Part shown: positions 1 through 9,016 of the stretch, in pieces
How the letters are laid out: every line of letters begins with the position of its first letter
Position numbering within the stretch: the stretch's first letter is position 1
NCBI RefSeq assembly: GCF_000689415.1
Contig: NZ_HG322950.1
Location: 5,587,501 to 5,651,500, forward strand
Reading direction: 5' to 3'
DNA length: 64,000 nucleotides
From: Pseudomonas knackmussii B13
GTDB lineage: Bacteria; Pseudomonadota; Gammaproteobacteria; Pseudomonadales; Pseudomonadaceae
Made by a program: the position numbers and the translations under genes
The notes under the pieces: generated by a model
What the model was told of the DNA's origin: nothing
The model's input: the letters and a program-made list of their open reading frames with translations, nothing else
The model's database searches: none

Positions 1-734
1 AGTTCCTTAAGGTCTTCCTCCAGGCGGCCCTTGCCCATGATCGCCAGCAGGCTTTCGCGCGGCAGGCGCGGCAAGGCCTTGGCGAAGCCGCGCAGCAGCG
101 TGGCCTGGTCCTTGTCCGGATGCAGGCGACCGACGTTGCCGACGATCCAGGCATTCTCCGGCAGGCGCAGTTGCAGGCGCGCCGGATAGCGCTCCAGCTG
201 GCTGGCCTGGAGGGCATCGACGTCGATGCGGTTGTACAGCGTCTCGATGTGCTCGACCGGCCAGGCCGGCAAGCAGGCACGCAGTTCGTCACGCACTGCA
301 TTGGATACGGCGAGCAGACGCAGGCGCTTGGCGAACACTTTGGCGAACAGCTTGCGGCCCAGCCGGCGGTAGTCGCCGAAGCCGTGGTGCACGCCGATCA
401 CCGGCAGTTTGGTGGCGAGCATCGCGACCCAGGTCGGCTTGAAGCGATGGGCGATGCAGAAGCGGAAATCACGCGAGCGGGCGATGTCGCGCAGGTCGCG
501 GATTGCGCGCAGCTTGAGGCCGCGCACGTCCTTGGAGCTGTATTCGAGGAACAGCACTTCGTCGCTCGCGCAGGCGGCGGCGACTTCCGGATCGGGCGCC
601 CCGGTGAGAAACACCGTGGTCACCCGGTAGCCGGTGCCGGCGAACAGGCTGGCGTATTGACGGGCACAGTCGAGGAACGGCCCGTCATAGCCGTGGCAGA
701 ACTGCAGGACGCGCGGTTCAGCCGAGCGAGTCAT
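1..734 (-). CDS. wapH: Glycosyltransferase of the LPS core, partial (N-terminal 244 residues)
   Basis: This is the N-terminal part of a family-4 glycosyltransferase; the C-terminal part runs off the left edge. ATG at 734 begins MTRSAEPRVLQFCHGYDGPF and the frame stays open to base 1. Visible features are an N-terminal Rossmann half with a GVHHGFGDYRRL segment and the domain-linker region GNVGRLHPDKDQATLL, which is typical of GT4 enzymes that use nucleotide sugars. The start overlaps the end of the upstream carbamoyltransferase gene by 17 bases, so the two are almost certainly co-transcribed and translationally coupled. By position (last gene here of the waaF-waaC-waaG-waaP series) it matches the P. 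aeruginosa core glycosyltransferase WapH. The exact sugar donor and acceptor are inferred from synteny and cannot be read from the sequence. Confidence 0.75.
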   Translation of the reverse strand, partial: MTRSAEPRVLQFCHGYDGPFLDCARQYASLFAGTGYRVTTVFLTGAPDPEVAAACASDEVLFLEYSSKDVRGLKLRAIRDLRDIARSRDFRFCIAHRFKPTWVAMLATKLPVIGVHHGFGDYRRLGRKLFAKVFAKRLRLLAVSNAVRDELRACLPAWPVEHIETLYNRIDVDALQASQLERYPARLQLRLPENAWIVGNVGRLHPDKDQATLLRGFAKALPRLPRESLLAIMGKGRLEEDLKE

Positions 735-2475
735 AAGGCGCGGCGCCCTCTTTCACGACCAGGATGTCCTGCATGATCAGGTACTGCAGGTCCGAGCCGT
801 AGAACATGTTCAGGGCGTCGGTCGGCGAGCAGATCATCGGCTCACCGCGGCGGTTCAGCGAGGTGTTCAGCGCCACGCCGTTGCCGGTGAGCTTCTCCAG
901 CTCCTTCATGAGGTCGTAGTAGCGCGGGTTGTACTCGCGCTTGAGCACCTGGGCGCGGGAGGTACCGTCCTCGTGCACCACTTCCGGCACACGGGTCTTC
1001 CACTCCTCGTTGACCTCGAAGGTGAAGGTCATGAAGGGCGCCGGATGGTCGATCTTGAACATCTGCGGGCCGACGGTATCCAGCATCGACGGGCAGAAGG
1101 GTCTCCAGCGTTCGCGGAACTTGATCTGCGCGTTGATGCGGTCGGCCACGCCCGGCACGCTCGGGCAGCCGAGGATGGAGCGACCGCCGAGGGCGCGCGG
1201 GCCGAACTCCATGCGGCCCTGGAACCAGGCCACCGGGTTGCCGTCGGCGAGCACCTTGCCGATCAGTTCCGGCACGTTGTCGATCTTGCGCCACTGCGGC
1301 TTGGACTCGTGGCGAGCGCAGGCGGCGATGACGTCCTCGTTGCTGTATTCCGGGCCGAGGTAGACGTGTTCCATCTTCTCCACCGGCACGCCGCGCTGGT
1401 GCGAGACGTAAGCGGCGGCGCCAACGGCGGTGCCGGCGTCGCTGGAGGCGGGCTGGACGAACAGCTCCTTCACTTCCGGACGCGAGATGATCTTCTGGTT
1501 CAGCTTGACGTTCAGCGCGCAGCCGCCGGCGAAGGCGATCTTGCCGGTCTCGCGGAGGATGTCGCCCAGGTAGTAATCCATCATCTCCAGCGCCAGCTTC
1601 TCGAACAGCGCCTGGATGCTGGCGGCGTAGTGGATGTACGGATCATCGGCGATGTCGCCTTCGCGCTTCGGACCGAGCCACTCGATCAGCTTGGGCGAGA
1701 AGTAGTAGCCCTTGCCCTTTTCCTTGTAGCGGCGGAAGCCGATGACGTTGACGTAGTCGGTGTTGATGATCAGCTCGCCGTTCTCGAACTTGGCCAGGCG
1801 CGAGAAATCGTACTTGCTGGCATCGCCGTAAGGCGCCATGCCCATGACCTTGAACTCGCCGTCGAGCATGTCGAAGCCGAGGTACTCGGTCAGCGCGCCG
1901 TAGAGGCCGCCGAGCGAATCCGGGTCGTAGAATTCCTTGATCTTGTGGATCTTGCCGTTTTCGCCGTAGCCGAAGAAGGTCGTGGCGTACTCGCCCTTGC
2001 CGTCGATACCGAGGATCGCGGTCTTCTCCTTGAAGCCGGAGCAGTGGTAGGCGCTGGAAGCGTGGGCCAGGTGGTGCTCGACCGGCTGGATCTTGGTCTT
2101 CTTCAGGTCGAAACCGAGCTGCTGCAGGCACCACTCGATGCGCTTGTAGTAGCGCTTGTAGCGGCGGTTGCCGAGCAGGATGGCGTCCAGCGCGCGGTCC
2201 GGCGCGTAGGCGTAGCGCTTGGCGTAGTGCCAGCGGGCCTTCTCCAGGATGCTGATGGGGGCGAAGGGAATGGCCACCACGTCGACGTCGGACGGCTTGA
2301 TGCCGGCCTGCTCCAGGCAGAACTTGGCCGACTCGTAGGGCATGCGGTTCTTCGCGTGCTTGTCGCGGACGAAGCGCTCTTCTTCGACCGCCGCGACCAG
2401 CTTGCCGTCGATGTACAGGGCGGCGGAAGGGTCATGGCTTACGGCGCCGGACAGGCCGAGGATGGTCAATGCCAC
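718..2475 (-). CDS. wapO: LPS core O-carbamoyltransferase (NodU/CmcH family)
   Basis: A 585-residue NodU/CmcH-type carbamoyltransferase, a family that transfers a carbamoyl group from carbamoyl phosphate, via carbamoyl-AMP, to a sugar hydroxyl. The metal-binding stretch HHLAHASSAYH lies at about residues 134-144, and the family motif EFGPRALGGRS at about 421-431 in the YrdC-like C-terminal part. I chose the GTG at 2475 because AAGAGG precedes it at good spacing and the product then begins MALTILGLSGAVSHDPSAA, the usual family N-terminus; an in-frame ATG at 2514 would add 13 unlikely residues. It sits inside the LPS core operon, where the P. aeruginosa homologue carbamoylates inner-core heptose. 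That acceptor is inferred from context. Confidence 0.85.
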   Translation of the reverse strand: MALTILGLSGAVSHDPSAALYIDGKLVAAVEEERFVRDKHAKNRMPYESAKFCLEQAGIKPSDVDVVAIPFAPISILEKARWHYAKRYAYAPDRALDAILLGNRRYKRYYKRIEWCLQQLGFDLKKTKIQPVEHHLAHASSAYHCSGFKEKTAILGIDGKGEYATTFFGYGENGKIHKIKEFYDPDSLGGLYGALTEYLGFDMLDGEFKVMGMAPYGDASKYDFSRLAKFENGELIINTDYVNVIGFRRYKEKGKGYYFSPKLIEWLGPKREGDIADDPYIHYAASIQALFEKLALEMMDYYLGDILRETGKIAFAGGCALNVKLNQKIISRPEVKELFVQPASSDAGTAVGAAAYVSHQRGVPVEKMEHVYLGPEYSNEDVIAACARHESKPQWRKIDNVPELIGKVLADGNPVAWFQGRMEFGPRALGGRSILGCPSVPGVADRINAQIKFRERWRPFCPSMLDTVGPQMFKIDHPAPFMTFTFEVNEEWKTRVPEVVHEDGTSRAQVLKREYNPRYYDLMKELEKLTGNGVALNTSLNRRGEPMICSPTDALNMFYGSDLQYLIMQDILVVKEGAAPYDSLG

Positions 2476-2553
2476 AGGTGTTGCCTCTTGGTAGAGCCTT
2501 GAGCCCCCCACCATGGGAGCTCGGCGATGATCTTCGGTGGCTCGTCGGAGCCT

Positions 2554-4044
2554 TTAGTGATTGCTGTCGGCCTGCGCCGCGCTGCAATCCTTGGGTATGC
2601 GTTCGTCCAGCAGCCGGTGGAGGGCGCTGTCCTGCGGCCAGTTGCGCAGGAAACGTGCGCGGTCGCGGGCGTAGGCGCGCTCGAAGCTGGCCTGGCCGTG
2701 GTGCTTGTGCATGGCGTCGAGGTCGATCAGTGCCCAGCGTCCCCCGGTGGCGCCGCCCTGCCAGAACAGGTTGTGGCCCTTGAGGTCGCCGTGGCTGATG
2801 CGCTCGCGCAGCAGCGCCGCGAACAGGTTGTCCAGGGCCTTGAGCTCGGCCTCCGGCGGCATGCCGGCCCCCTCCGGATCGTCCAGGTGGGGTTTGAAAC
2901 GGGCGATTATATCCTGCCCTTCCAGGTAATCGGTAATCAGGAACGCCGGACCGCGCAGCCACAGCCAGCGCCGCTCCAGCATAGCCAGGGGTTTGGCGGT
3001 GGCGATGCCGAGGTATTCCAGGCGGTTGCCCTCGCGCCACGAAGACCAGGCCCGACTGGGCCGCCAGAAGCGCTTGAGCCAGTGCAGCAGGTTCTTGATG
3101 TTGTAGCGCTTCACGACCAGCGGCCGGCCGTTCAGTTCGACCTTTGCCACGGTAGCCGCACCGCCGGTCTTGTAGACATGTCCCCGGTCAATGAAAGCGT
3201 CGGGATTGGCCAGCAGCGGCTCTAGACCGCTCTCTTCCTCGCGACGCACCGCACGCAGGCCGAAGGCGCCGCGGCGCACGCTGAACAGGCTGCAGTCACG
3301 GCCGATCTTCTTCAGCAGGTCGGCCACGCGCCAGCGGCGCACCCGGGCGATCTCCTTCTGCAGCGCTTCCAGCGGCAGGGCGTGCTCGCCGTTGGCCAGC
3401 AGGTAGTGCACCAGCAGCTCCTCGATGAAAGGGTCGAGGTCATGGGGCAGCTGGGCGAAGAACACCCCGAGGTTTTCCAGCACGTGCTTGCGCGACAGCG
3501 GCTGGCCGGGCGTTTCGGCGCGGATGCCGGCGCCGTCGATCAGGTACAGGCGCCCGTCGTGGCGCAGCAGGTTGTCCAGGTGCAGGTCTTCCTGCCAGAG
3601 CCCTTTTGCATGCAGCGCGGCGATGGCAGCCAGGGCTTCGCCAAGCACGGCCTGCTGGGCGTCGGAAAGCGCGGGCTCGGCCTCCACCGCGCGCCAGGCG
3701 TCACCCAGGCTCTGGGCGCCGTCGAGGAACTCGAAGAGCAGCCAGCCGCCCTCGCCTTCGCGCAGTCCGTCGACCAACAGCGCAGGCGTGGTCAGCCCCT
3801 GTTCGGCGAGCAGGCGCACACCGTCCCGCTCACGCTGGAAATGCCGTGCGGCGCTGCCGCCGACCAGCAGCTTGGCCAGCACCTGGCGGCCTCGCCAATT
3901 GCCTTCGCCGACGTAACGCTTACCCGGCAGCACGCGCAGCAGGCTGTCCAGGCGCAGTTCGGCAGGGCCGGCACCGTCGGCCAGTTCGAGACGCAGCGGC
4001 AGGGCCGGCTGGCGGCCGGTGCCACGCAGTTCGCCGAGTTTCAC
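2554..4044 (-). CDS. Tandem LPS kinase-fold protein (two kinase domains)
   Basis: A 496-residue cytoplasmic protein with two consecutive kinase-fold units of the RfaP/Kdo-kinase type. The first has the catalytic-loop pattern EDLHLDNLL with Asp at about residue 153, followed by YLIDGAG. The second has HGDLKGHNLF with Asp at about 420, followed by ALIDLDAM. Both retain the catalytic Asp, the Asn and the metal-binding Asp. The GTG at 4044 overlaps the upstream TGA stop as GTGA and is preceded by GGAGAA; a start at 4092 would add residues that belong to the upstream gene's region. Position in the LPS core operon suggests phosphorylation of core sugars, or a support role for WaaP-type kinases. The exact substrate is unknown. 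A homologue occupies the equivalent place in P. aeruginosa. Confidence 0.8.
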   Translation of the reverse strand: MKLGELRGTGRQPALPLRLELADGAGPAELRLDSLLRVLPGKRYVGEGNWRGRQVLAKLLVGGSAARHFQRERDGVRLLAEQGLTTPALLVDGLREGEGGWLLFEFLDGAQSLGDAWRAVEAEPALSDAQQAVLGEALAAIAALHAKGLWQEDLHLDNLLRHDGRLYLIDGAGIRAETPGQPLSRKHVLENLGVFFAQLPHDLDPFIEELLVHYLLANGEHALPLEALQKEIARVRRWRVADLLKKIGRDCSLFSVRRGAFGLRAVRREEESGLEPLLANPDAFIDRGHVYKTGGAATVAKVELNGRPLVVKRYNIKNLLHWLKRFWRPSRAWSSWREGNRLEYLGIATAKPLAMLERRWLWLRGPAFLITDYLEGQDIIARFKPHLDDPEGAGMPPEAELKALDNLFAALLRERISHGDLKGHNLFWQGGATGGRWALIDLDAMHKHHGQASFERAYARDRARFLRNWPQDSALHRLLDERIPKDCSAAQADSNH

Positions 4045-4796
4045 CCGCGCTTCTCCTTCTTGCGCCGCCGCGAGCCGAGGCGCTTGTACCAATGATCGAC
4101 TTCCGCGCCACTGGCCGAGTTGCCCAGGTAGGCCGCGAGCAACTGGCGCACGTCGACCTCGCTCCAGTCCGGCGCACGGCGCAACAAGGGCTCGAGGTCC
4201 TTGACCCGATCACGGGTGCCGAACCACAGCGGACGGGTCTTCTCCAGGTCGATCAGGCAAGCCTGGAACTCGTCGTCGACCGCCTTCAGGAAGATGTGCT
4301 TGGGATAGAAGCAACCGTGCATCTGCCCGGCCTCGTGCAGGCGGCGGGCTAGCATCCCGCAGGCGTGCAGGATCGCCTGGCGGCGCTCGACGGGCAGGTT
4401 CGACCATTCCTTGAGCCAGGCGTCGAGGTCGCGCCAGCCGTCCAGGGCGCGAGTCAGCAGGATCGCGCGGCGCTCACCGTCGACTTCGCGCATGCCGAAG
4501 AAAGCGGCTTGCAACGCGGGAATACCGAGTTGCTGGTAGCGCAGGATGTTGCGCAGCTCGCGGGCGAAGGTCGGTTCGCCGCGCGGACGCCGCAGGCTGC
4601 GGGTCAGGTGGTTGATCTGGCGCTTGAGGTAGTAGGCGCGGCCCTCCAGTTCGAGACGGGAAACGCTGCTCCAGCCACCGCGCTCGGTGTTGGGTTCGTC
4701 CACGGCCTGCAGCTGCAGTGCCCAGAGCGCGTCGAAGTCGGCCAGGCCCTGGCGTTCCAGGCACTCGCGGTCGTCGTCGGCGATGAAGTCGTTCAC
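4041..4796 (-). CDS. InaA/RfaP-family LPS kinase-like protein
   Basis: A 251-residue protein of the InaA branch of the RfaP family, comparable to WapP/WapQ of P. aeruginosa. GTG at 4796 is preceded by GAGG and starts MNDFIADDDRECLERQGL. The catalytic-loop position reads HGCFYPKHIF at residues 160-169; WaaP next door reads HRDCYICHFL, so Cys162 stands where the catalytic Asp would be. The later metal-binding motif CLIDLEK is kept. I believe this substitution is common in InaA proteins, so it may mark an atypical mechanism or a pseudokinase rather than damage. From memory, P. aeruginosa has two separate genes of this size here (wapP and wapQ) and this window has only one, so I give no symbol. 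Confidence 0.78.
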   Translation of the reverse strand: MNDFIADDDRECLERQGLADFDALWALQLQAVDEPNTERGGWSSVSRLELEGRAYYLKRQINHLTRSLRRPRGEPTFARELRNILRYQQLGIPALQAAFFGMREVDGERRAILLTRALDGWRDLDAWLKEWSNLPVERRQAILHACGMLARRLHEAGQMHGCFYPKHIFLKAVDDEFQACLIDLEKTRPLWFGTRDRVKDLEPLLRRAPDWSEVDVRQLLAAYLGNSASGAEVDHWYKRLGSRRRKKEKRG

Positions 4797-4827
4797 TCGC
4801 GTCCCTCGGAGAAATGGGCGGTGTGCG

Positions 4828-5634
4828 TCACAGCAGATCACCATAGCGCTGCTTGCGGTCGTACAACTTCGCAGCCTTGCGCTCCATCCAGGCGAGAAGC
4901 GGCGCTTCGTCACGCAGGATGTCGCGCAGCGGCTTGCCGAAGTAGCCGCGCAGGAAGCGCAGCTTGTCGCGCTCGGTCAGGCCGATGTCCAGCGCGGAGA
5001 AGTAAAGCGCGGCCAGGTCCTTGTCGCGCCAGCGCTTGGGCGTGGCGGCGCGGGTCTGCGCGCGATGCAGGTCGATCACCGACAGGCGCAGGTCATCGGC
5101 CGTAGGCGCGCGGTCGGTATGCAACAGGAAATGGCAGATGTAGCAGTCCCGGTGGTTGACCCCGGCGCGGTGCATGGTGCCGACCATCTTCGCCACTTCG
5201 GCGATCAGCGCGCGCTTGAAGCGCGGCTCGGGCGGCTGCTCGCGCCAGTTCAGCGAGAGCTGTTCGAGGTCGGTGGTGGGCGCCAGTTCCTCGGTGACGA
5301 TGAAGGAATGCTGGTTTGCCGGGTCACTGCCACGCTCGCCGTAGGCCACCGAGGTCATGGTGGCCACGCCGGCCTGGTGCAGGCGTTCCAGGGCGCGCTG
5401 CTCCTGGCCGGCGCCGAGCACCGGGAGCTTGGCGCTGAGCAGGTTCTTGAAGATCTCGCCCCAGCCGATGCCACGGTGGATCTTCACGAAGTAGCCGCGC
5501 CCGTCGACTTCGGTGCGCAGGGTGCGGCGGCCTTCCAGCTCGCGGTAGACCTTGCCCTGCAGGCGCTCGACTTCGGCGAAGGGGTCCTTGCCGGCCCACA
5601 GAGTCGTGAACGGCTCGTGCATCTCAAGCTTCAT
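4828..5634 (-). CDS. waaP: LPS core heptose I kinase
   Basis: A 268-residue LPS kinase that phosphorylates heptose I of the inner core in the cytoplasm using ATP. The ATP-anchoring segment YFVKIHRGIGW contains Lys51, and the catalytic loop NHRDCYICHF contains Asp163; both match the WaaP family. The metal-binding Asp lies in SVIDLHRAQ. In P. aeruginosa this gene is reported to be essential because core phosphate cross-links the outer membrane through divalent cations. ATG at 5634 gives the family-standard length. The stop is 31 bases before the next kinase gene, while a REP palindrome separates waaP from waaG upstream. The gene is intact with both catalytic residues present. Confidence 0.93.
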   Translation of the reverse strand: MKLEMHEPFTTLWAGKDPFAEVERLQGKVYRELEGRRTLRTEVDGRGYFVKIHRGIGWGEIFKNLLSAKLPVLGAGQEQRALERLHQAGVATMTSVAYGERGSDPANQHSFIVTEELAPTTDLEQLSLNWREQPPEPRFKRALIAEVAKMVGTMHRAGVNHRDCYICHFLLHTDRAPTADDLRLSVIDLHRAQTRAATPKRWRDKDLAALYFSALDIGLTERDKLRFLRGYFGKPLRDILRDEAPLLAWMERKAAKLYDRKQRYGDLL

Positions 5635-5647
5635 GGAGATCGCCTTC

Positions 5648-5725
5648 GTAGGAGCGAGCTTGCTCGCGAACCCGCTTGACGCCGTGGTCCTCAGGAAAAG
5701 AGTTCGCGAGCAAGCTCGCTCCTAC
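5648..5725. repeat. REP palindrome pair (REPIN) between waaG and waaP
   Basis: Two perfect 24-bp inverted copies of the Pseudomonas REP unit (core GGAGCGAGCTTGCTCGCGAA) lie at 5648-5671 and 5702-5725, separated by 30 bases. They can form a long hairpin in mRNA. The element sits between waaG and waaP inside an otherwise tightly packed operon and could stabilise or partly terminate the transcript. Related copies occur near 22702, 25640 and 40838. Confidence 0.9.
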
Positions 5726-5739
5726 AGGTGACCGGCTTG

Positions 5740-6861
5740 TCATGGGCGCTCCGCGAGAATCACGTCTGCCGCGTGCTGCGGCATGGAATACAGGTCCGCC
5801 GTGTCGGCGAAGGCCAGGCCGTTGCGCGACCAGGCGGCACGGGCCTCAGCATCCCCGAGCATCTGCACCAGCATGCGGTTCAGGTTGTCCTGCTCGAAAG
5901 GCGAAGGCACCACGCGGCCGGCATCGGCCTCGGCGATGTAGTGGGCGTAGCCGCAGACGTCGGTGACCAGCACCGGCAGGCCGGCGACCAGCGCCTCCAG
6001 CAGCACGGTGCCGGTGTTCTCGTTGTAGGCCGGGTGGATCAGCAGGTCGGCGCCGAGCAGGAAGCGCGGGATGTCGCTGCGCCCCTTGAGGATCTGCACG
6101 TTGTCCGACAGGCCGAGAGCCTTCACCTGCAGCAGGAACGGCTTGGGATCGTCCTGGCCGATGGCGATCAGGCGGGTGCGCTTGCGCAGCTCGCGCGGCA
6201 GCGATGCCAGCGCCTTGAGGCTGCGGTCCAGGCCCTTGGTCTTGAAGCCGGAGCCGATCTGCACCAGCAGCAGGTCGTCGTCGCCCAGCTTGAACTCGCG
6301 GCGGAAATCGGCGCGGATCTCGGCGGCATTGGCCGGTGCGCGGCGGTCCTGGGCGATGCCCGGCGGCAGCAGGTGGAAGCGCCCGGCCGGGGTGCCGTAG
6401 TGCTTGACGAACAGCGGCTGCTGGACCTCGGAGATCATCAGGATCTCGGTCTTGGACTGCGGCGAGAACACTGCGCGCTCGTAGTCGGCGAAGTGCTTGT
6501 AGCGGCCCCAGCGGCGATAGATCGGGTTGCGCAGCGTCTGCGCCTTGTCCTCGAAGCAGCCGTCGGCGGCGTAGTACACGTCCAGCCCCGGCATCTTGTT
6601 GAAACCGATCACCCGGTCGACCGGATCGCGCGCGAGGTCGGCGTCCAGCCAGGCGCTGAACTTCTCGTTGCGGCGATGGTTGAACAGCGCCTTGATCGGC
6701 GCGACGCGCACGTCGAAACCAGCGGGCACTTTGCCCTCCCAGATCGGCGTGTAGACGCGAATCGCGTGTCCGCGCTTCTGGCACTCCAGCGCAATGCGCA
6801 TGAAGTCGCGCTGCAGCCCGCCGAACGGGAAGTATTTGTAGAGAACGAAAGCCAGGTTCAT
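5740..6861 (-). CDS. waaG: LPS core glucosyl/galactosaminyl-transferase I (GT4)
   Basis: A 373-residue GT4 (GT-B fold) transferase that adds the first outer-core sugar to heptose II on the inner face of the membrane. The N-terminus MNLAFVLYKYFPFGGLQRDF carries the glycine-rich donor-binding loop, and the nucleotide-sugar motif E-x7-E lies at Glu281 and Glu289 within NENTGTVLLEAL. ATG at 6861 overlaps the waaC stop as ATGA, which fixes the start and indicates translational coupling; longer readings run into waaC. The length equals the P. aeruginosa protein as I remember it. In that species the sugar added is galactosamine, so the label glucosyltransferase follows the enteric name only. Confidence 0.93.
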   Translation of the reverse strand: MNLAFVLYKYFPFGGLQRDFMRIALECQKRGHAIRVYTPIWEGKVPAGFDVRVAPIKALFNHRRNEKFSAWLDADLARDPVDRVIGFNKMPGLDVYYAADGCFEDKAQTLRNPIYRRWGRYKHFADYERAVFSPQSKTEILMISEVQQPLFVKHYGTPAGRFHLLPPGIAQDRRAPANAAEIRADFRREFKLGDDDLLLVQIGSGFKTKGLDRSLKALASLPRELRKRTRLIAIGQDDPKPFLLQVKALGLSDNVQILKGRSDIPRFLLGADLLIHPAYNENTGTVLLEALVAGLPVLVTDVCGYAHYIAEADAGRVVPSPFEQDNLNRMLVQMLGDAEARAAWSRNGLAFADTADLYSMPQHAADVILAERP

Positions 6862-7925
6862 CGAAGCGTCTCCGGGGCCAGCAGCAGGGCCTCCAGCTGG
6901 GTGGACACGCGCTGCGGATTCAGGCGCGTGAAGCACAGCGGTTGCTCTTGCCGCAGGTCGAACTGGCGCTTGTCGTCGGCCGTCGGCTGGTAGGTGCAGG
7001 TTTTCTGCAGGCAGGGGGCGCACGGCCAGTCGCTGCCCAGGTGCACCTGCGAGCGCCCGTAGGCGCCGGTGAGTCCGGGGTTGGTCGGGCCGAACAGCGA
7101 CAACGTCGGCACGTCCAGGGCGGCTGCCAGGTGTCCGAGCCCGGTGTCCACCGCCACGCAGGCCGAAGCGCCAGCCAGAACCTTGGCCATGCCCGCGAGG
7201 GATAACTTGGGGAGTACCGAGGCGTTTTCCAAGCCATCGGCAATGCGCTCGGCTCGCGAACGCTCTATTTCATTGCCCCACGGCAGACGAACCGACCAGC
7301 CGCGCTCGCCCATGCGCTCGGCGAGTTCGCGCCAGTACTTCTCGGGCCAGTGCTTGGTGACCCAGGTGGTGCCGTGCAGGAACACCAGGTAAGGCGCGCC
7401 GGCGCTGTCGTCGAGCAGGCGGCTGCGGTCCAGGCCGTAGTCGCCGGTGCCTTGCGGCAGCGGATAGTCGAGCGCCTGGGCGAACAGCTGGCGCACGCGC
7501 TCAACGGCGTGCTGGCCCCAGGCGACCGCATAGCCGCGATCGTAGAAGCGGCTGGCCGCCGGCTCGCGCGCCGACTCCTTGTCCAGCCCGGCGACCGGCG
7601 TCTTCTTCGCGTAGCGGGTCAGCCAGGCGCTCTTGAGCAGGCCCTGGGCGTCGATCACCAGGTCGTAGTCGACCTCGCGCAGGCGCTTCTTGAAGCGGCG
7701 CCATTCGCCGCTCTTCAGGGTCTGCCAGAGGTTCTTGCGCCAGCGTCGGATGGCCACGGGGATGACCTGCGCCACCGCCGGATGCCAGGCCGGGATCTCG
7801 GCGAAGCCCTCCTCCACCACCCAGTCGAACTGGATGCCGGGGATGGCGCGGGCGGCGTCGGTGAGTGCCGGCAGGGTATGGATGACGTCGCCCAGGGACG
7901 ACGTCTTGATCAGCAGAACCCTCAT
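6858..7925 (-). CDS. waaC: LPS heptosyltransferase I
   Basis: A 355-residue GT9 heptosyltransferase that transfers the first L-glycero-D-manno-heptose from ADP-heptose to Kdo2-lipid A. It begins MRVLLIKTSSLGDVIHTLPA, the classic WaaC N-terminus; the Asp after SSLG is the proposed catalytic base. The ADP-heptose site is recognisable in HGTTWVTKHWPEKYW and AVDTGLGHLAAAL. ATG at 7925 overlaps the waaF stop as ATGA. It is the second gene of the waaF-waaC-waaG series and shares their base composition. The gene is complete. Confidence 0.95.
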   Translation of the reverse strand: MRVLLIKTSSLGDVIHTLPALTDAARAIPGIQFDWVVEEGFAEIPAWHPAVAQVIPVAIRRWRKNLWQTLKSGEWRRFKKRLREVDYDLVIDAQGLLKSAWLTRYAKKTPVAGLDKESAREPAASRFYDRGYAVAWGQHAVERVRQLFAQALDYPLPQGTGDYGLDRSRLLDDSAGAPYLVFLHGTTWVTKHWPEKYWRELAERMGERGWSVRLPWGNEIERSRAERIADGLENASVLPKLSLAGMAKVLAGASACVAVDTGLGHLAAALDVPTLSLFGPTNPGLTGAYGRSQVHLGSDWPCAPCLQKTCTYQPTADDKRQFDLRQEQPLCFTRLNPQRVSTQLEALLLAPETLR

Positions 7926-8956
7926 TCCACGTCGACCGGGTCCGCGACCAGGCGGTCGAGCGCGGCCAGCACCGGCTGCGGCTGCAGCTCGCGCAGGCAG
8001 TTGTAGTGGCCGAAGCGGCACACGCGATCGAAGCAGGGGCTGCAATCCAGGCCCAGGCGCACGATCTCCACGGCCTCGGCCAGCGGCGGGGTGAACTGCG
8101 GCGAGGTGGAGCCGTAGACCGCCACCAGCGGGCGGTTCAGCGCCGCGGCCACGTGCATCAGCCCGGAGTCGTTGGTGACCACCGCGGACGCGCAGGACAT
8201 CAGGTCGATGGCCTCGGCCAGCGCGGTTTCACCGGCGAGGTTCACCGACTCCTCGCGCAGGCCGGGAATCAGCCGCGAACGGATGTCCTCGCCGCCGGGA
8301 TGGTCGTTCTTCGAGCCGAAGATCCAGACTTGCCAGCCGGCGCGGATCTTCGCTTCGGCGACCTTGGCGTAGTACTCGGCCGGCCAGCGCTTGGCCTCGC
8401 CGAACTCGGCGCCCGGGCAGAGCGCGAGCACCGGGCGATCCAGGCTCAGGCCGAACTTGGCCAGGGCGGCGTCGCGGGTCGTCGGGTCGATCGACAGGCG
8501 CGGCTGCGGATAGGGCTTGGCCAGTTCGGCACCGGGCTCGTAGGCGAGCGCCATGAAGCGCTCGATCATCAGCGGGTAGCGCTCCTTGTCGAGCGTGCGG
8601 ATGTCGTTGAGCAGGCCGAAGCGCATCTCGCCCTTCCAGCCGGTGCGCTTGGCGATGCCGGCGAAGAACGGCACCAGTGCCGACTTGAGCGAGTTGGGCA
8701 GCAGGATCGCCTGGTCGTACTGACCGGCCAGCGACTTGCCGATGCGCCGCCGCGCGGCGATGTCGAGCACGCCGTGGCCGAGCGGGAAGCTCAGCGCCTG
8801 GCGCACTTCCGGCATGCGCTCGAGGATCGGCCGGCTCCACTCGGGTGCCAGCACGTCGATCTGGCACTCGGGGTGCTGCTGTTTCAGGCAATGGAACAGC
8901 GTCTGCGCCATCACCATGTCGCCGACCCAGGACGGCCCTACGATCAGAATTCTCAT
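7922..8956 (-). CDS. waaF: LPS heptosyltransferase II
   Basis: A 344-residue GT9 enzyme that adds the second heptose to the LPS inner core from ADP-heptose. The N-terminus MRILIVGPSWVGDMVMAQTL and the C-terminal TNDSGLMHVAAAL plus GSTSPQFTPP are diagnostic of WaaF. The C-terminal CSPCFDRVCRFGHYNCL has a cluster of four cysteines common in this branch. It leads the core operon; a 9-bp hairpin at 8975-8997 separates it from ilvE upstream, so transcription probably starts or is reset there. The stop overlaps the waaC start. Confidence 0.95.
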   Translation of the reverse strand: MRILIVGPSWVGDMVMAQTLFHCLKQQHPECQIDVLAPEWSRPILERMPEVRQALSFPLGHGVLDIAARRRIGKSLAGQYDQAILLPNSLKSALVPFFAGIAKRTGWKGEMRFGLLNDIRTLDKERYPLMIERFMALAYEPGAELAKPYPQPRLSIDPTTRDAALAKFGLSLDRPVLALCPGAEFGEAKRWPAEYYAKVAEAKIRAGWQVWIFGSKNDHPGGEDIRSRLIPGLREESVNLAGETALAEAIDLMSCASAVVTNDSGLMHVAAALNRPLVAVYGSTSPQFTPPLAEAVEIVRLGLDCSPCFDRVCRFGHYNCLRELQPQPVLAALDRLVADPVDVE

Positions 8957-8974
8957 GTACCTTCCAGAAACGAT

Positions 8975-8997
8975 CGGGGAGGCTCAGCGCCTCCCCG
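8975..8997 (-). terminator. Hairpin between ilvE and waaF
   Basis: A perfect 9-bp stem (CGGGGAGGC with its complement) closes a 5-base loop 20 bases after the ilvE stop. On the minus strand only a weak T run follows (ATCGTTTCTGG), so it may be a leaky terminator or a processing site and not a full stop. Confidence 0.5.
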
Positions 8998-9016
8998 TCA
9001 TGCCCTTGACTGAAGC

